From NCBI RefSeq assembly GCF_033954455.1, contig NZ_CP121473.1, positions 2,404,501 through 2,468,500 of the forward strand: a stretch of 64,000 bases of DNA, read 5' to 3'. A program made the translations under genes and the position numbers. Shown in pieces: positions 7,637 to 16,895 of this stretch (position 1 is its first letter; each line of letters starts with the position of its first letter). The notes under the pieces are model-generated. The model was not told the origin of the DNA and ran no database searches. It was given only the letters and a program-made list of their open reading frames with translations. This DNA is from Thiorhodovibrio litoralis (GTDB taxonomy: Bacteria > Pseudomonadota > Gammaproteobacteria > Chromatiales > Chromatiaceae).

Positions 7637-10600
7637 ATGAACAAGCTCTGGAAACAGATTACCCCGTCGGATTTTGCCTGGGAACGTGAGGCGCTTGACT
7701 GGCTGAAAAGGCGGCTGCCCGATCACGAGCCTTACCGCGCATGGGCCAACTTCGAGTTTATCGCTCAGGACGGCTCCATCAATGAGGTGGATGTCCTGAT
7801 TCTGACCCCTAAGGGTCTGTTTCTGGTCGAAATCAAGTCGCATCCTGGCGAGATTCTCGGCGATGCCGGCACCTGGGTGTGGCACCACGCCGGGCGCCGC
7901 CGGGTGTTTGACAATCCGCGCCTGCTGGCGGATCGCAAGGCGAAGAAGCTGAAGTCCCTGCTCGAGTGCCAGCGCTCGACGCTGGTCGGTAGCAAGCAGG
8001 GCAAGGCGCGCTTGCCCTTCGTCGACACCCTGGTCTTCCTCTCGGCCGAGAGCGTCGTCAACAAGCTTCAAGGTCCCGCGCGGCTGAATGTTCACACCCG
8101 CAAGACCGTCATGGATGCCCTCTGCCGGATGGACCATGACTGGAAGCACCGCAAGCTCGACCGGCCCAGTTCCAAGAGCGTTGCGCGGGCGCTGGAAGAA
8201 GCCGGGATCAAGGAGTCCATGCGGGCGCGACGGGTCGGGCTCTATGAACTCGGCGCGCTGCTCGATGAGGCCGACCATTTCCAGGACTGGCTGGCGACTC
8301 ACGCCGAGACAGGTGTGCAGCGGCGCATTCGCATTTACCTCACCCTGGGCCGTCCTGAGCCCGAGGCCGCGACCCTGCGCCAGGCGGCAAAGCTCGAACA
8401 CCGCCTGCTTGAAGGGATCGAGCACCCGGGCATTCTTCAGGCGCGTGAGTATCAGCAACACGACCAAGGCCCAGCCCTGCTCTACGAGTATGACCCGGCA
8501 GCGCTGCGTCTGGACCATTTCCTCACCGAGCGCGGCGCCGGGCAGCCGCTCGACACTCAGGACGCCCTGGCCCTGCTGCGCCAGATCGCTGAAGCGGTGC
8601 GCTTCGCGCACGGCAAGCGGCTTTACCACCGGGCGCTCAGCCCGCAGAGCATTTTCGTGCGACACGAGGACGCCGGAACACTCAGTGCCCGGATTGCCAA
8701 CTGGGCCACCGCCCGGCGCGCGCTGTCAAGCGAGACGCAAACCCGCGCCCAGACCCGACCCCAGACTCGATTGGCGCTGAGCCATCTGAGCGGGCTCGTG
8801 CAAGAGGAGGCCGGCCCCTATCTCGCGCTTGAAGCGCATGCCGAGGCCCTCGGCGGCGCGGCCAGCGACAGCGTCTATCTCGATGTCTTTTCCCTCGGCG
8901 CCATCGCCTATCTGCTGTTCACCGGGCAGCCGCCCGCGGCGAATGATCTCGAATTGCAGGACAAGCTCAGCAGCGGCACTGGCCTGCAGGTGACTGACGC
9001 GCTCAACGGCGCCTGCACTGAGCTGCAATATCTCATCCAGTACGCCACCCACCCGGACACCAGCAGTCGTTCGGGCTCGGTTGACGAGTTTCTCGACAAC
9101 CTGACCGCCGTCGAGGACGAACTGACCCGCCCGGACAGCGAGCGTCGCAGCGACCCCGCCGCCGCGCGCCCGGGCGATACCTTCGAGGGCGGCATCCGCG
9201 TGCTCAAGCGCCTTGGACGCGGGGCCAGCTCGGTGGCCTTCGTCGTCGATCACCAGGGACAGCAGCGGGTGCTCAAGCTCGCCGCGACGCCTGAGCACAA
9301 TGCGCGTCTGCGCCAGGAAGGCGAGATCCTGGGCAAGCTGCGGCATCAGGCCATCATCGCCTGCCATGCCACCCAAGACTTCCTCGGTCACACCGGACTG
9401 CTGCTCGACCAGGCCGCCGAGGGCACCCTGGCTGAGCGTTTGCGCGCGCTCGGTCCCATCCAGCTTGAACTGCTCGAGCGCTTCGGCGAGGACCTGCTCA
9501 GCGCGCTTGGCCACCTGGAAGAGAAGGGCCTGTCCCATCGTGACATCAAACCGGCCAACATCGGCCTGACGAAGCAGGGCCGCCAGCTGCATCTGGTGCT
9601 GTTCGACTTCTCGCTCGCCGGCATCAGCCCGGAGAACTTCACTGCCGGCACCCTGGCCTACATGGACCCCTTCCTGCGCGATCCCGGTCGCCGGCGCTGG
9701 GACGACTACGCCGAACGCTTCGCCGCCGCCCTGACCCTCTACGAGATGGCCACCGGTCGCCTGCCCAACTGGGCCGAAACCGACGGCTTACCGCCGCTGA
9801 TCGAAGGCGCGCTCGAGATCGATCCCGCCGTGTTCGACCCCAGCGTGCGTGACGGACTGGCCGATTTCTTCCGCACCGCGCTGGCCCGCGATGTGAAGAG
9901 GCGCTTCGGCAACGCCGAGGACATGCGTCGCGCCTGGCTGCAACTCTTCCACCAGGCCGCGCGCGCCGGCACCAGGCAGCCTGCGGGCGAGCAGCCCAGC
10001 CCGCGTTGCCCCATCAGTGAGGCTCAGCTCGACACCCAGATCGGCCTGCTGCCGCTTTCGGCCCAGGCCCTGGACACCCTCAGCCGGCTCAACATCAACA
10101 GGGTCGCCGAGCTGATCCGGCTGCCGCGCAATGAGTTGGTGCGCATGACCGGGGTCGGTACCAAGACCCGACGCGAGCTCTCGGAGCTCATCGCCAGTCT
10201 CCAGGCACGGCTCGCGTCGGTCGGGGCTCCAACCCAGTCCGGCCGGCCGGACAGTCCTGGCATCACAACCGTGTCGACGCCGGCGGCGGGGCCGGCAGGG
10301 CCAGCGGCGCTGGGAGCCGCCGGGCTCGCCATCAGTGTCGACCAGCTCATGCGCGCGTTGCGGCCAGCGCCCACCAAGGCAAGCGACCCGGATCGCCAGC
10401 GCTTTCTCGCCGAATACCTCGGTCGGCTCGATGGTGACAGCGCCGGACCCGCGGATCAGATTCCGGCGGACAGGGTTCAAACGGACAACCTCCATTGGCC
10501 AACGTCGCTGATGGTTGCCGCCACCCTCGGCATGGCGTCTGATGCCGCGCGGGAGCTGCAAGCCCGCCTCCTGACCCAATGGGGCAAGAACAAGTTCATC

Positions 10601-11959
10601 ACCCAGCTGCGCCATGACATCGCCCAACTGCTCGTCGATCAAGGCGGCGTCATGACCGCTGTTGAGCTGGCGGAGGCCGTGCTGTTGCGGCGCGGCTCGG
10701 TGCAGCCCTCGCCGACGCGCGAGCGCTGGGCGCGCGCTGTGGTGCGCGCCGCGGTCGAAACCGAACTTGCGCGCTCAACGCGACAACAGGCGCCGCGCTG
10801 GGTGCTGCGTCGCTGCGGCAAGCGCGTGCTGATTGCCGAAGACACTCAAGGGCAGGGCGAGGCGCTCGCCGATTATGCCGAGGCGTTGGGTCAGCTCGCG
10901 GACGAATGCGCCGAGCAGCGGCCGTTGCTCTCCCCGGCGCGCGCACTTGAGCGCATCCGCTCACTCCCGGCGCCCGAGTCCGTCGCCGCGCTCAGCAACC
11001 ATCGCTTGCTGCGCCTGGCCGTCGCCGCCTCCCAGGACGCCGCGCTCTCCAGTCGCGCCGAGTTTTATCCCAAGGGCATGCCAGCCGAGCGCAGTCTGGA
11101 GCTGGCTAAGGGCGCGCTGTTGGGCTCGCCCCGGCTCTCGGTGGCCGATGTTCAGGACCGCATCCAGGGTCGCTATCCGCAGGCGCAACCCTTGCCGGGT
11201 CGCCCCCAGCTCGACAGCCTGCTGCAAGGGCTCGACCTTGGCCTGGTGTGGCACCCGCAGGCCGAGCACGCCGGCCAGCGCGGCTGCTATTGTCTGCCCC
11301 AAGTCGGCACCTTGGGAATCGGCGGCAGCACCTTCGCCACCACCCGCAGCAGCATCCATTACACCCAGCACGAAGGCGATGAATCCGCCGCCGATCGCGA
11401 GCTCAAGCAGTTCGAGCACAGTGTGCGCAACGCGCTGGAGTCCGCCCGATTCCTGGCCCTGTCCGTGCGCCCTCGGCTGTGGCTGCGCGCGCAAAGGCAG
11501 CTGGCCAAGACCTTCGGGCTGGAGATTCTGAGCTTCGACGCCCTGTTGCTGCGCCATCTGCGCATCCTGTGCGACGGCATGGCAAATCCGCCCAACTGGC
11601 AGGTGGTGCTCAAGGCCGATGCCGCCGACTCGGGCAGCATCGACTGGTCGCGCTTGCAGAGCCTGGTGCGGCGCGTCCTGCCCGCCATGGCCGATGAGCT
11701 CAAAACCACCGCGCGGCCGGTCTTGCTCACCGACACCGGCCTAATCGCCCGCTACGGCCTGATCGACACCTGGCTCGCCGACCTGCGCCGTCACCTGCAC
11801 GATGATCCGCACACTCAAGCCCTGCTGTTGCTCATCGCCAACGACACCGCCACCCCGGGCGCCATCCTTGAGGGCGTCAGCATCCCCAGCGGCGCTGGTA
11901 GTCGCGAGTTCGCGCGTCTTCCCAGCGCCTGGCTTCAGTCGATGGCGGTGGAGGCATGA
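7637..11959 (+). CDS. pglW: BREX-2 protein PglW: NERD nuclease-like domain plus two kinase domains
   Basis: 1440 residues. The N-terminal NERD domain has the nuclease-like D-x12-E-x-K arrangement (D52, E65, K67 in VDVLILTPKGLFLVEIKS). The first kinase-like domain (~235-495) has a degenerate catalytic loop, HRALSPQS at 331, with Ala replacing the catalytic Asp. The second kinase (~519-780) looks active: glycine loop LGRGASS, K547 in VLKLA, HRDIKPAN at 634-641, and DFS at 657 in place of DFG. Residues ~800-855 resemble the helix-hairpin-helix C-terminal domain of RNA polymerase alpha (GVGTKTRRELSELIASL). PglW is the Ser/Thr kinase of Pgl/BREX-2 phage defence. It is first in the operon, and its stop overlaps the next start by 4 nt. 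Confidence 0.93.
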   Translation: MNKLWKQITPSDFAWEREALDWLKRRLPDHEPYRAWANFEFIAQDGSINEVDVLILTPKGLFLVEIKSHPGEILGDAGTWVWHHAGRRRVFDNPRLLADRKAKKLKSLLECQRSTLVGSKQGKARLPFVDTLVFLSAESVVNKLQGPARLNVHTRKTVMDALCRMDHDWKHRKLDRPSSKSVARALEEAGIKESMRARRVGLYELGALLDEADHFQDWLATHAETGVQRRIRIYLTLGRPEPEAATLRQAAKLEHRLLEGIEHPGILQAREYQQHDQGPALLYEYDPAALRLDHFLTERGAGQPLDTQDALALLRQIAEAVRFAHGKRLYHRALSPQSIFVRHEDAGTLSARIANWATARRALSSETQTRAQTRPQTRLALSHLSGLVQEEAGPYLALEAHAEALGGAASDSVYLDVFSLGAIAYLLFTGQPPAANDLELQDKLSSGTGLQVTDALNGACTELQYLIQYATHPDTSSRSGSVDEFLDNLTAVEDELTRPDSERRSDPAAARPGDTFEGGIRVLKRLGRGASSVAFVVDHQGQQRVLKLAATPEHNARLRQEGEILGKLRHQAIIACHATQDFLGHTGLLLDQAAEGTLAERLRALGPIQLELLERFGEDLLSALGHLEEKGLSHRDIKPANIGLTKQGRQLHLVLFDFSLAGISPENFTAGTLAYMDPFLRDPGRRRWDDYAERFAAALTLYEMATGRLPNWAETDGLPPLIEGALEIDPAVFDPSVRDGLADFFRTALARDVKRRFGNAEDMRRAWLQLFHQAARAGTRQPAGEQPSPRCPISEAQLDTQIGLLPLSAQALDTLSRLNINRVAELIRLPRNELVRMTGVGTKTRRELSELIASLQARLASVGAPTQSGRPDSPGITTVSTPAAGPAGPAALGAAGLAISVDQLMRALRPAPTKASDPDRQRFLAEYLGRLDGDSAGPADQIPADRVQTDNLHWPTSLMVAATLGMASDAARELQARLLTQWGKNKFITQLRHDIAQLLVDQGGVMTAVELAEAVLLRRGSVQPSPTRERWARAVVRAAVETELARSTRQQAPRWVLRRCGKRVLIAEDTQGQGEALADYAEALGQLADECAEQRPLLSPARALERIRSLPAPESVAALSNHRLLRLAVAASQDAALSSRAEFYPKGMPAERSLELAKGALLGSPRLSVADVQDRIQGRYPQAQPLPGRPQLDSLLQGLDLGLVWHPQAEHAGQRGCYCLPQVGTLGIGGSTFATTRSSIHYTQHEGDESAADRELKQFEHSVRNALESARFLALSVRPRLWLRAQRQLAKTFGLEILSFDALLLRHLRILCDGMANPPNWQVVLKADAADSGSIDWSRLQSLVRRVLPAMADELKTTARPVLLTDTGLIARYGLIDTWLADLRRHLHDDPHTQALLLLIANDTATPGAILEGVSIPSGAGSREFARLPSAWLQSMAVEA

Positions 11960-12264
11960 TCGAGCAGCACTGGATCAACGCCTGTGTGACGGCACAGAAT
12001 TATCGCTACTCGCGCCATGGTGACCGCGAGCGTCAGAATGATGGGCTCAGCCTGGATGAGGTCGAGCAAGCACTGCTCAATGGGCGCATCATTGAGCAGT
12101 ATGCAGACACCGGGCGCGGTGAAAGCGGCTTGTTGGTTGGCTTCACTGACGCGGGCAAGCCGATCCATGTTGTTTGTGGAAGGATGGGCGCAGCCTTGGT
12201 GGTTGTCACTGTCTATGTTCCCACGCCGCCAAAATTCAAAACTCCCTATCAGCGAGGCATCTGA
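11956..12264 (+). CDS. DUF4258-like small protein, putative toxin of an embedded TA pair
   Basis: 102 residues. The pattern RYSRHGDRERQNDGLSLDEV, then IIEQYADTGRG, then a VVVTVY strand with Pro-rich tail is that of DUF4258, a compact RelE/BrnT-like fold. Its ATGA overlaps the pglW stop, and a YgiT-type zinc-finger gene starts 3 bases after its stop; this order (toxin first, zinc-finger antitoxin second) is common for MqsR/MqsA-like pairs. It is not part of the canonical BREX-2 set. Toxicity is inferred from family and arrangement. Confidence 0.7.
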   Translation: MIEQHWINACVTAQNYRYSRHGDRERQNDGLSLDEVEQALLNGRIIEQYADTGRGESGLLVGFTDAGKPIHVVCGRMGAALVVVTVYVPTPPKFKTPYQRGI

Positions 12265-12267
12265 GCC

Positions 12268-12525
12268 ATGACCGAGCAGTGCAGCTTCTGCGGCAACCAC
12301 AATTTAACGCCCAAAACCACCAGGTATCTCCATCAGCACGATGGCGAGGTGTTGTTTGTCGAGCAGGTGCCTTGTCTCGAATGTGACTACTGCGGGGAGC
12401 AGTATTTTGACATCGGCGTCTTGAAGCAGATCGAGGCTGATCACCGAGACATTGCCGAGCATCGTAAACAGCCGACGCGTATCGTCCAGGTTCCCGTTCA
12501 GGAGTTCCAGGCGCAGGCCCAATGA
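12268..12525 (+). CDS. YgiT/MqsA-type zinc-finger protein, putative antitoxin
   Basis: 85 residues. Two CxxC pairs (CSFCGN near residue 5 and CLECDYCGEQYFD near residue 36) match the N-terminal zinc-binding domain of MqsA; the C-terminal DNA-binding HTH of full MqsA is absent. Such short YgiT-type proteins usually accompany a small toxin such as the DUF4258 gene just upstream. Its last codon overlaps the pglX start (ATGA), so the pair is translationally welded into the BREX operon. Confidence 0.72.
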   Translation: MTEQCSFCGNHNLTPKTTRYLHQHDGEVLFVEQVPCLECDYCGEQYFDIGVLKQIEADHRDIAEHRKQPTRIVQVPVQEFQAQAQ

Positions 12526-15500
12526 TCCACCCCCAACACCTCCTTGCCGACCTCCAAGCCCTGCTGCCCAAGCTGGAGCAGGACATCCTGGCCTACACCC
12601 AGACCCGCCCGGAGCTGGAGGCGCATCTCAAGGCCGAGCACGCCAAGGCGCAAGAGGCCAAGCGCACCGCCGAGCACTTCGTCGCTTGGCGCGAGGCCCA
12701 GATCACCCAGGCCGCCGCCGCCTGGGTGCTGACCTGTGTCTTCGTGCGCTTTCTCGAAGACAACAGCCTGCTCGACATGCCGCTGCTCTCGGGGCCGACG
12801 CCGGCGGCTGACGGTGATCAGGGCGGCGACCAGACTGGCCAGTCCGGGCTGCCAGCGGCCAAGGCGCGGATGACCGTCTATTTCACTGAGCACCCGACCC
12901 ATGCCGAGCGCGACTATCTGCTGGCGGTCTTCACCGAGCTGGCCAGTCTGCCGGCGCTCGGCGAGCTGCTTGACCGCGCCCACAATCCCCTGTGGCAATT
13001 GCCGCTGTCCGCCGACGGCGCCAAGGCGCTGATCGATTTTTTTCAGCGCATTGATCCCGCAACCGGCGCTATTGTGCACGACTTCACCGATGCCCGCGCC
13101 GCAGGCGGCTGGGACACCCGCTTTCTCGGCGATCTGTATCAGGATCTGTCCGCGAGCGTGCGCAAGCGCTATGCGCTCTTGCAGACACCGGAATTCGTCG
13201 AGTCCTTCATTCTCGATTACACCCTGGAGCCGGCCAAGGCTGCCTTCGGGCTGCCGGGGCTCAAGCTCATCGACCCGACCTGTGGCTCGGGGCATTTTCT
13301 GCTCGGCGCCTTTGACCGGCTGTTCGCCGACTGGCAGCAGCGCGAGCCGGCCACCAATGCGCGCGCCCTGGCGCAGCGGGCGCTGGATGCCATTCATGGC
13401 GTCGATATCAATCCCTATGCGGTCGCCATCGCCCGCTTTCGGCTGCTGATCGCGGCCATGCGCGCGGCCGGCAGCCGCAAGCTCAAGGACGCGCCGGATT
13501 TTCAGTTCCATCTCGCGGTGGGGGATTCGCTGCTGCACGGCGCGCGGCACGAATGGACCGGGCGCGGCATTCAGTCCGATCTGATCGAAGACCCGCTCGC
13601 GCATGTGTTCGAGGTCGAGGACAAGGCCAAGCTCGCACGGATTCTTGGGCAGCGCTATGCGGTGGTGGTCGGCAATCCGCCCTATATCACGGTGAAGGAC
13701 AAGGCGCTCAATCAAGCCTATCGGGACAAGTACCCGAGCTGTCATCGCCAGTATTCGCTGGGCGTGCCCTTCACCGAGCGGTTTTTCGACCTGACGCTGG
13801 CGGTGCCCGAGGGGAATGCGGCCAACCGTCCGGCCGGATTCGTCGGCCTGATCACGGCCAACAGCTTTATGAAGCGCGAGTTCGGCAAGAAGCTGATCGA
13901 GGACTATCTGCCGCGCAAGGAGCTGACCCATGTGATCGACACCTCCGGCGCTTATATTCCGGGGCATGGCACGCCGACGGTGATTCTGTTCGGGCGCAAT
14001 CGCCGGCCCGAGGGTGATCGGCTGCGCGCGGTGCTGGGGATTCGTGGCGAGCCGAGCACGCCGGAGGATGCAGCGCGGGGGTTGGTGTGGCGCTCGATTG
14101 TGGACTTGCTGGAGCGGCCGGGGACTGAGAACGATTTTGTGAGTGTGGTGGATCAGGAACGGGGATTGTATGCGCGGCATCCCTGGAGTGTTGGGGGTGG
14201 TGGAGCGTCTGAGCTAAAGGAACTGATAGAGCGCGCCGCCCAGCGAGAAAATGGGCGGTCCGAAACCGCACGGTCCGCTTCCGACTCGTTCCCACGCTCT
14301 GCGTGGGAATGCAGTCAGCGCCGCTCCAGCGGCGCGAACAGGACGTTAGGCGAGGTCGCTGAATCACCGATCGGTCGAGCGGTTCGCATTGCCGAGGAGG
14401 ACATCTTTATGTTCTCAGCGGTGCGAAAGCGCAATACACCGGTTCCGTCGGAAGAATTTCGAGGCTTTGTGATTGGTGAGCAAGTTCGGGATTGGGGAAG
14501 CGCGCTCGATACATGGGTTTGGTATCCCTACACGGAAACGGCGAGCACATCCAAGGCACTGGAAACGCTTTGGAGGTGGAGAACCATTCTCGCAAACCGC
14601 AGCACCTTTCAGGGAGTGATGGCGGATGCTGGATTGAGGTGGTTCGACTACATGCAGCATACGGGATCGGCCTATGCCACCCCCCTCTCCATCACCTTCG
14701 CCTTCGTCGCCACCCACAATCATTTCGTCCTCGACCGAGGCGGCAAGGTCTTCAAACAATCCGCGCCGGTCATCAAGCTCCCTGCCGGGACGAGCGAGGA
14801 CGATCATCTGGCGGTGCTGGGGCTGCTGAATAGCTCGATCGGCTGTTTCTGGATGAAGCAGGTGCTCCATAACAAGGGGGGCGGCGGGATTGGTGGTGGG
14901 CTGGCGAGCGAAGAATGGGAGCAGTTCTACGAGTTCACCGGCACCGGCCTAAAGGCATTACCCATCCCCCCCGACTCCGACGCCAAAGCCCGCACCCTCG
15001 CCAAAGCCCTCGACCAATCCGCCCAACAACTCGCCGAGTTGGAACCCGCCAATATCCTCGCCAGCCCCTGGAGCCCGGCGGAACTGCCTGCCAAGCTCGA
15101 TCAGGCTCAAACGCAATCCGCCGCCATCGCGCGCCAAATAATTGCTCTGCAAGAAGAACTCGACTGGCTCAACTACCGGCTCTATGGCCTGACCGACGAG
15201 GATCTCGGCCACGCCGCCACGCCGCCGGAGATCCGCCTCGGCGAGCGCCCGTTCGAGATCCTGCTCGCCCGCCGCCTGGCCGCCGGCGAAACCCAGACCA
15301 CCTGGTTTCAGCGCCACAAGAGCACCCCGATCACCGAAATTCCTACCCAATGGCCGGCCGACTACCGCGCCCTGACCGAGCGCCGGCTGCAAGCGATTGC
15401 AGGCAACCGCTGGATTCGCCTGGTCGAGCAGCCCGAGTACAAGCGCCGCTGGAATCGCGAGCCCTGGGACAGCCGTCAGCAGCGGGCGCTGCGCGACTGG

Positions 15501-16310
15501 CTGCTCGACCATCTCGAAAGCCGCTGCCAGACCCCCGAACCCGAGCTGCTGACCGTCGCCCAGCTCGCCGAGCGCGCCCGGCACGATGCCGCCTTCCAGT
15601 CGGTCGCCAGCCTCTACACCGGCAGCGACACCTTCGACCCGCGCGCCCTGGTCGCTGAGCTGGTCGAGGCCGATCAGGTGCCGCAGATGGCCGCCGCGCG
15701 CTACAAACCCAAGGCGATGCCCAAATTCCGCGCCTGGCAGGAAACCTGGGACCAACAGCGCGCCGAGGACGCCATCGACGCCCGCACCCAGCTCGATGCG
15801 ACCGACCCGGCTTATCTGAGCGAGGACGCGGCCAAGGCGCTCAAGGCCAGCGAGATCGGCGACATCCCGCTGCCGCCCAAATACGCAACGGCCGACTTCC
15901 GCAAGCCGAACTACTGGAGCCTGCGCGGCAAGCTCGACGTGGCCAAGGAACGCTTCTTCAGCCTGCCCGGCGCCGAGCGCCCCGGCGACAGCACCCTGGT
16001 TGTCGGCTGGGCAGGGCTGAATCACCTGCAACGCGCCTCCGCCATCGCCGCCTGGTATTTGGCGCGCAAGGAACAGGACGGCTGGCAAGCCGAGCAACTC
16101 AAGCCGCTGCTGGTCGCCCTCGATGAGCTGATCCCCTGGCTCAAGCAATGGCACAACGCCATCGACCCCGAGTTCGGCGAGCGTTTAGGCGACTACTACG
16201 AGGGTTTTCTGCTCGAAGAGCTGCGCCAGTTGGAAGTGTCGCGCGATGAGTTGCTGGCCTGGGAACCGGCGGCGGCATCGCGCAGGCGCGGGCGGCAGCG
16301 GGCGGCTTGA
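12522..16310 (+). CDS. pglX: BREX-2 adenine-specific DNA methyltransferase PglX
   Basis: 1262 residues. It has the gamma-class N6-adenine methyltransferase order: SAM-binding motif I DPTCGSG at 251-257 and catalytic NPPY at 385-388, then a target-recognition-like region and the long C-terminal region typical of PglX. In Pgl/BREX systems PglX methylates a non-palindromic host motif and also participates in phage exclusion. Around residues 573-607 there is an extra segment with the block DSFPRSAWECS that is encoded by palindromic repeat DNA and looks like an in-frame insertion. The start overlaps the upstream antitoxin gene by 4 nt. Neighbours pglW, pglY and pglZ fix the assignment. Confidence 0.95.
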   Translation: MIHPQHLLADLQALLPKLEQDILAYTQTRPELEAHLKAEHAKAQEAKRTAEHFVAWREAQITQAAAAWVLTCVFVRFLEDNSLLDMPLLSGPTPAADGDQGGDQTGQSGLPAAKARMTVYFTEHPTHAERDYLLAVFTELASLPALGELLDRAHNPLWQLPLSADGAKALIDFFQRIDPATGAIVHDFTDARAAGGWDTRFLGDLYQDLSASVRKRYALLQTPEFVESFILDYTLEPAKAAFGLPGLKLIDPTCGSGHFLLGAFDRLFADWQQREPATNARALAQRALDAIHGVDINPYAVAIARFRLLIAAMRAAGSRKLKDAPDFQFHLAVGDSLLHGARHEWTGRGIQSDLIEDPLAHVFEVEDKAKLARILGQRYAVVVGNPPYITVKDKALNQAYRDKYPSCHRQYSLGVPFTERFFDLTLAVPEGNAANRPAGFVGLITANSFMKREFGKKLIEDYLPRKELTHVIDTSGAYIPGHGTPTVILFGRNRRPEGDRLRAVLGIRGEPSTPEDAARGLVWRSIVDLLERPGTENDFVSVVDQERGLYARHPWSVGGGGASELKELIERAAQRENGRSETARSASDSFPRSAWECSQRRSSGANRTLGEVAESPIGRAVRIAEEDIFMFSAVRKRNTPVPSEEFRGFVIGEQVRDWGSALDTWVWYPYTETASTSKALETLWRWRTILANRSTFQGVMADAGLRWFDYMQHTGSAYATPLSITFAFVATHNHFVLDRGGKVFKQSAPVIKLPAGTSEDDHLAVLGLLNSSIGCFWMKQVLHNKGGGGIGGGLASEEWEQFYEFTGTGLKALPIPPDSDAKARTLAKALDQSAQQLAELEPANILASPWSPAELPAKLDQAQTQSAAIARQIIALQEELDWLNYRLYGLTDEDLGHAATPPEIRLGERPFEILLARRLAAGETQTTWFQRHKSTPITEIPTQWPADYRALTERRLQAIAGNRWIRLVEQPEYKRRWNREPWDSRQQRALRDWLLDHLESRCQTPEPELLTVAQLAERARHDAAFQSVASLYTGSDTFDPRALVAELVEADQVPQMAAARYKPKAMPKFRAWQETWDQQRAEDAIDARTQLDATDPAYLSEDAAKALKASEIGDIPLPPKYATADFRKPNYWSLRGKLDVAKERFFSLPGAERPGDSTLVVGWAGLNHLQRASAIAAWYLARKEQDGWQAEQLKPLLVALDELIPWLKQWHNAIDPEFGERLGDYYEGFLLEELRQLEVSRDELLAWEPAAASRRRGRQRAA
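14289..14335. repeat. Palindromic repeat (REP/MITE-like) inserted in-frame within pglX
   Basis: Two hairpins lie back to back: TTCCCACGC/GCGTGGGAA (stems 14289-14297 and 14301-14309, 3-base loop) and GCGCCGCT/AGCGGCGC (14318-14325 and 14328-14335, 2-base loop). Imperfect inverted sequence extends upstream (from ~14240). The translation here is low in similarity to a methyltransferase fold but keeps the frame. This kind of repeat is normally intergenic in Chromatiaceae-like genomes. Confidence 0.75.
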
Positions 16311-16377
16311 GCCAAGATGACGGGCAGGCTTTGCTTTGCCAAACCGCGTTTTTTAGTCTGAATGGAGGATTGAGGCC

Positions 16378-16587
16378 ATGATGCCGTCTCTGAATCTGAG
16401 CGACATGAGCACCAAAGAAAAGCTTCAAATGATGGAAGCCCTATGGGATTCCTTGACCGAGGATTCCACGGGGCCGCCATCCCCCGATTGGCACAGTGAT
16501 GTTCTCGAAGAACGGCAGCGCAAGATTGAGGCCGGAAAGGGGGTGTTTTTGTCACTCGATGAGTTGAAGGCCAAGCGGCCATCATGA
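16378..16587 (+). CDS. Putative addiction-module antitoxin (Unstab_antitox/TIGR02574-like)
   Basis: 69 residues, with GGAGG upstream of the ATG. The sequence (LNLSDMSTKEKLQMMEALWDSL, then PSPDWHSDVLEERQRKIEAG) is the typical short helical antitoxin of RelE/ParE-type modules, which often begins with this 'KLQMMEALWDSL' helix. Its stop overlaps the start of the toxin gene by 4 nt. It starts 67 nt after pglX, in a gap that also holds a TTTGC-rich repeat fragment. Confidence 0.85.
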   Translation: MMPSLNLSDMSTKEKLQMMEALWDSLTEDSTGPPSPDWHSDVLEERQRKIEAGKGVFLSLDELKAKRPS

Positions 16588-16895
16588 ACATTCGCGAGAT
16601 TCGGATTCTTTCCGATGCGGCGGATGATCTGGAACGCGGGCGAACCTTTTACGAGCAGCAGCAAACGCACCTTGGTCTCTACTTTTGGGATAGCCTGTTG
16701 GCCGATATCGAGTCATTGATGGTTTCAGGGGGTATACACAATCGTATTGAAGGTTATTACCGTCTGCTCTCGCAACGCTTCCCCTATGCCATCTACTACC
16801 AGGTGCAGGCTGACACCCTTGATGTGATTGCTGTTTTACCCTTGCGTCGCGATCCAACGTGGCTTGCGGGCGTGCTGAACGAGAGAAGCACATGA
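16584..16895 (+). CDS. RelE/ParE-family toxin of an embedded TA pair
   Basis: 103 residues. The ParE/RelE fold is recognisable: ILSDAADDLERGRTFYEQQ helices, then YYRLLSQRFPYAIYYQVQ and a final strand DVIAVLPLRRDPTWLAG with the conserved RR/W region. ParE-type toxins poison gyrase and RelE types cleave ribosome-bound mRNA; which applies here is unknown. It overlaps its antitoxin (start) and pglY (stop) by 4 nt each. Confidence 0.85.
   Translation: MNIREIRILSDAADDLERGRTFYEQQQTHLGLYFWDSLLADIESLMVSGGIHNRIEGYYRLLSQRFPYAIYYQVQADTLDVIAVLPLRRDPTWLAGVLNERST

Noticed and set aside
7408-7689. 93-codon plus-strand frame before pglW
   Set aside because: It overlaps the pglW start, lacks a ribosome binding site and has no family features.
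12498-14180. 560-codon minus-strand frame over pglX
   Set aside because: Antisense shadow; the plus strand has DPTCGSG and NPPY.
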